Positions 60,301 to 64,000 of a DNA stretch of 64,000 nucleotides are shown here, piece after piece. Position numbers and translations under genes: made by a program. Source of the DNA: Diplonema papillatum (taxonomy: Eukaryota > Euglenozoa > Diplonemea > Diplonemida > Diplonemidae); assembly GCA_030068145.1 (NCBI GenBank), contig JAPJBO010000988.1, positions 16,633 through 80,632 on the forward strand. Direction: 5' to 3'. Within the stretch, counting starts at the first letter, position 1. The number at the start of each line of letters is the position of its first letter. A model generated the notes under the pieces. That model worked only from the letters and a program-made list of their open reading frames with translations. It was not told the origin of the DNA and made no database searches.

Positions 60301-61960
60301 GCGTGAAGCTGGTTTTCGCGCTTCCGGGTAAACTTACGTTCACCGGTCGGGCACCGGCGAGCTGTCGCGGCCGACCGTTCCTTACTGGCAGATGCGGGAG
60401 TGTCGCCTCCCACCGGGCCCGGGGGAGGGCCAGTCACTTTCCCCCGGGTCTCACGTTTCCCTGAGCCGCGGCGTATCCTTTCTTGCTACCTTTGCCGCCG
60501 AATCGCGGACGTGCACTCCCACTTCTTGGCCCGCGCACACTCGACCTTGGCAGCTGCCCTCTCCATCGGGTCGTCCGACGTCTGAGCCAGCTCGCCGCGC
60601 GCGGCAGTTGTTTCGTGCACCAGTAGTGGTGCAGCCTGACCTCCTGCAGGAGGTTGTTGCCCAAACGTACAATCTCCAAATTGTACGTCCAGCCACCACC
60701 GTGCGCGACTCCCTCAACCCAGTCGCGCAAGCGCCCGAAGCTGCCGGCCAGCGCCGTACCGTTCAGGTACTTGAGACGGAGGTCTTGTACAAGCCCGGCA
60801 ACGTCCGTTGCCATGGCTCCTTCCCACTCTCGGACGTCTGTTGCGTCCTCCGTGTAGCCAGCAAATGCCGGCCTCGTCGAACTCGAAGTCGCGGGCTGGC
60901 CGCGAGGCTGAAGCCCGTCTCCCGCTGGAGCGCAAGAAGAGTCGGCATTTTCCTCCGGCCAGTGCTGCTGCGGAGCGGGCGGCCATGCAGCTGCTTGCGC
61001 CTTCATCGTCTGCAACTCCTGCTGCACCTGTTGCAACCTCTGCATCATCATTTCCTGCTGGCGCTGTTGTTGCATGAGTATTTGCTGCAACTGCTGTTGT
61101 GTCGTTGCCTCGCCAAACGACTTACTCGATGCATCCTCCTTCGGCCTCGGACCTGGTGGCGGCACCACGAAACCCGGAACCACCTTCGCGACGGCCTTGT
61201 TTACGGACAAGGCATCCTTGCTCTCCAGCATGAGCAACACCGCCAGAAGGTGCTGCAGATCGAACCCTGCCACCTCCGCAAACATGATTTCGAGCACGTC
61301 GATTCGACCGATCTTTCATGCCTACAGGTATCCGCCGAAGTTCTCAAGCCTCCGGACCGTCGTCGGGTATGGATGCACGCCCTCGCTCGCACGCCACTCC
61401 CTGTACGTGGCCGTGTTCGAGTTGTTGACCCTCCTGGTGCCTGCAGTCGTGTACAGGCTCCTCATGCGAGGGCGGGCCGCATCAGGGGGACGTCCTCGAG
61501 GGCACGCTTTAGCGCCCGCCGCTGAGACGTTGACCTCTTCTCAACCGGTGTTGCGGGACTGCCCAGCGCAGGAGAGCTCTGATCACGCGCTCTCACCAAG
61601 TCCTGTACTCTGCGGTACAGCTCAGGACTGGGCACACGCACCGGAAGTGCCCACATCGGAAGCCTCTCCAGTGTCAGAAGGGTCGTATCGTCCGGGAGGC
61701 CTCGGAGGCTTCTACTCCCGTCTTGCGCTCCATCGTCGGAATTCCACAAAAGGCAACCGAACGCTCTCCAGGAATATATCGGTTGGCCGGGTAGGAATTT
61801 CTTTTCAAATGTCGCAATCGCCTCTTCCGACGTCGGACGTTTGGGATTGCAGATACCCTGCGGCACTAAGGGCAGCTTGGAAGAAGAGGTTTGGTGAGGA
61901 CGATTATGCTGACAAACGTAAGTTTAAGGTAAGAGATATGGAAGGTTTTTGCGTCGTCGC
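57340..61960 (-). mobile_element. G4: YR-retrotransposon fossil (VIPER/DIRS-like)
   Basis: Terminal repeat copies lie at 57340-57419 and 61720-61800. The parts run RT/RNase H (about 57.6-59.2 kb), tyrosine recombinase (about 59.3-60.4 kb) and gag (about 60.4-61.3 kb, with a long open Gln-rich stretch of up to 287 residues ending VRPGGK). It is the best-preserved gag among the G copies but still broken, with several breaks, and it carries the common 5' rearrangement. Confidence 0.8.
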
Positions 61961-62315
61961 CCGTTTCGGTCGCTGCGAAGTCGTACTCGCCAACGGTCCG
62001 CACGAAGCCGAAGATCTGACGGGACTGTGCGGCGCCTCGGGGCTCGTCGCTCTCAGGGTCAGGCGCCGCTCTCTTCAACGTCCCGTATGCTCGCCAACGG
62101 TCCGCACGAAGCCGAAGATCTGATGGGTTGTGGGGCGCCTCGGGGCGCGTCGCTCTCAGGATCAGGCGCTGCTCTCTTGACGCTCTTCACTCTGCCATGC
62201 AGTCAGATCCATCGGAGGATGTCCGCGTCGGCGAGGGCGGCGTGAGGGTTGGATGGACTTGTCCAAGGCAAAAGGGACGTGCAGTAGATACCTCACCTTT
62301 GAAAGCATCAACCTG
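61961..62315 (-). other. Linker L4, with a partial internal duplication
   Basis: As in the other linkers, but CTCGCCAACGGTCCGCACGA and the following 70 bp appear twice (about 61986 and 62091), the second copy diverged by roughly 10%. The part equivalent to L2 33176-33290 is replaced. The target site reads TCAACCTG here. Confidence 0.5.
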
Positions 62316-63663
62316 TTGCCTGCCCCCTTTGCTCCTGCCGGATGGACCCGACAGCGTGCCAGAGTCAATTCTGTACTGCCCTGTTGAGGTCTTTTCCCTT
62401 CTGAAACTCATGGCCAAGGGGGAACGCCTCTTGTGCCCGTTTCCCGTCCATGCCTCGTTTAGGGATGCCCTCCGCGGGACCGCGGGGAAGCGGGGCATCC
62501 TGCAGCCGTTCAACGACGGCGACGGCTCGGGACGGACGAGGGCGCGTTTTCTAACCCACAGTGCCCGGATAGATGGTTGTTGCATCCCTTCTGAAAGCGG
62601 GTATGGACCCCATGCAGGTTCAAAAGATGGGTGATCGGGCATCAGGAGACATGGTGACCCACTACGACGAGAAAGTCCTAAGGGACCCAGGGTGTGTTGA
62701 GGCGTAAAAAGCTTACACCGAGCCACTCGAAGTTCTCGTACAGAAAGTGAAGAACAAGAAGGCAACCCGTGTCCCCGACGTCGACGGCGAGACATGCCAC
62801 CGAAGAACGGAGGGCTCCACAAAAGAGCTCTACGTTTTCCCAAGTGTGATGGATGTGGCTCTTAAGCTAGCCCAACGGTCGAAGAGAACAGGCGACGAAA
62901 TAAGGTTAAAAGTCCGCACGCCCATTCAACCAGCCTTTGCGGGAGTCCCATATATTTTACTACTTTTTACAAAGTTGCCCACTATATTTACTAATTCTCA
63001 CAAACATGCCCCTTGATAGTTCTTACTTTTTACAAACATGCCCATGAAGTTTCCCCTTTTTACAAACATGCCTGCATAGCTTCCATTTCTTACAAACACA
63101 TGCCCATGAAGTTTTCACTTCTTACAAGGTTGCCCGATATAATTTACAGATCTTACAAACATGCTCCGGGTTCCCAGGTTCTCACTCGAGAACCAACTAA
63201 AGATGCTCAAGGGAACAAAGGTCTGGTGCGGCAGGCTGATGTGTGTATCACCAAGCCTCGTTTCGATATACACACCACAAACGGCGCTCTAAGGGAAGCT
63301 CGGGGAACATCATTCAGCTGCTGAACTCTCTGCGTGAAAAGACAGCTGAGCGTTTTGCACGCGGAAGGGCTGTAACCGGGGAGGGGGGTCGTTGACCTGG
63401 TTGCCCTAACCATATTTTGCCGCTTATTCCAGGAGGGCAAAGGTGCTCAAGGTTGACCAGGCTAACACACAATCAAGAAAGGTCAAGGATACAAAAACGA
63501 GGTATGCGGTGTCTTTGGATGCCTGGACAGTTCCTGCGCGCATGCTGTCGCAGTCATAGCAAGATGAATGAAAAAAGACCCCGCCTCGTTTATCCATGCC
63601 GCTCATTTGAAGGAATCCATCCGTGAGACTTACGCCGCCCATGAAGTGCCCGTGCCTTGCAAC
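62316..63663 (+). repeat. Composite-unit segment A, copy 5 (A5), left part
   Basis: Collinear with A2 from 18168 to about 19513: YR remnant (HSAR His near 62557, Tyr near 62663) and tandem repeat (about 62946-63169). It breaks off just before the place where hairpin K lies in the other copies. Confidence 0.8.
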
Positions 63664-64000
63664 CGACTTACCGTGATGATGCTCATGGTCGACTCGAGTT
63701 TCGTTGGCTCTGCCGCCTTTTGCCACGGTGGAAGGACCCACCAGCGACTGTGCCCGGCCTCGCTCCCGCGAGCGATTGCGTTGATCGATCAGAAAATATT
63801 GCATGCCTAATACTCTCCAGGGAAAAGACTTTCGAAAAGGGGTACTTTGGACCTACGGAAGTGGCCGGGAACACGGTATTTGGCCATCTGTGCTACTTTC
63901 CTTCACCACAAGACTGGTATCCTGCGACCCGCTGTTCCTCATTTCCTTCAGCTCCTGTATTCCAAGGATTCCTGCTCCCGAACTGTCGCTTTTCAGCCTA
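63664..64000 (-). repeat. Distal part of segment A in inverted orientation
   Basis: This is the reverse complement of A2 positions about 20287-20622, beginning CGACTTACCGTGATGATG. The plus-strand A5 ends immediately before it, so orientation reverses at a sharp junction. It continues beyond the window. Confidence 0.85.

Overview
This 64 kb window is eukaryotic and made almost entirely of repeats. I see no complete host gene, rRNA gene, convincing tRNA gene, CRISPR array or bacterial operon. Spliced-looking exons (an ankyrin-repeat exon between a TTTTAG acceptor and a GTATGT donor), two LINEs, tyrosine-recombinase (YR) retrotransposons, and DNA transposons with 3-, 7- and 9-bp target duplications all point to a microbial eukaryote such as an alga or other protist. 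The exact lineage cannot be read from the sequence.

Large-scale layout. The window is a degenerate tandem array of one composite unit, in the order A - B - H - G. A is a 2.8 kb repeat carrying a tyrosine-recombinase remnant. B is an AT-rich repeat of about 1.3 kb. H is about 0.75-0.9 kb with a zinc-knuckle tail and one ankyrin exon. G is a VIPER/DIRS-like YR retrotransposon fossil on the minus strand. A short linker (L) joins G to the next A. Copies: A1 (1-5005), B0 fragment (5006-5165), LINE1 fragment (6225-7815), G1 (7816-11340), LINE2 (11721-18159), A2 (18168-20956), B1 (20957-27686), H1, G2 (28421-33050), A3 (33425-36221), B2 (36222-50504), H2, G3 (51245-55340), A4 (55718-56412), H3, G4 (57340-61960), A5 (62316-63663). 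The array flips orientation at 63664.

Nested insertions explain most size differences. A1 holds a 2.5 kb TIR transposon, T (2154-4647). B1 holds three 1.8 kb MULE-like elements: C2 sits inside the end of C1, and C3 lies nearby. B2 holds C4, which is split by a block of two PIF/Harbinger-like elements, D1 and D2. These flank a foldback-like element E, whose 41-bp arrays are in turn interrupted by a whole-looking VIPER-like retrotransposon, F (39727-44083). LINE2 sits between G1 and A2 with an 8-bp duplication, and its reverse-transcriptase segment is inverted inside the insertion.

The sequence allows a relative chronology. The A/H/G unit is oldest, since H3 keeps a B-free junction. B came next. 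C1 and C4 occupy the same site in two units, so that insertion predates their duplication. C2, C3, D, E, F, T and LINE2 are each found in only one unit. Most points of interest are structural: a composite D-E-D transposon, 9-bp target preference with self-insertion, LINEs with 2A-like motifs and stop/start-overlapping ORFs, and an ankyrin exon that differs between copies far more than its flanks.
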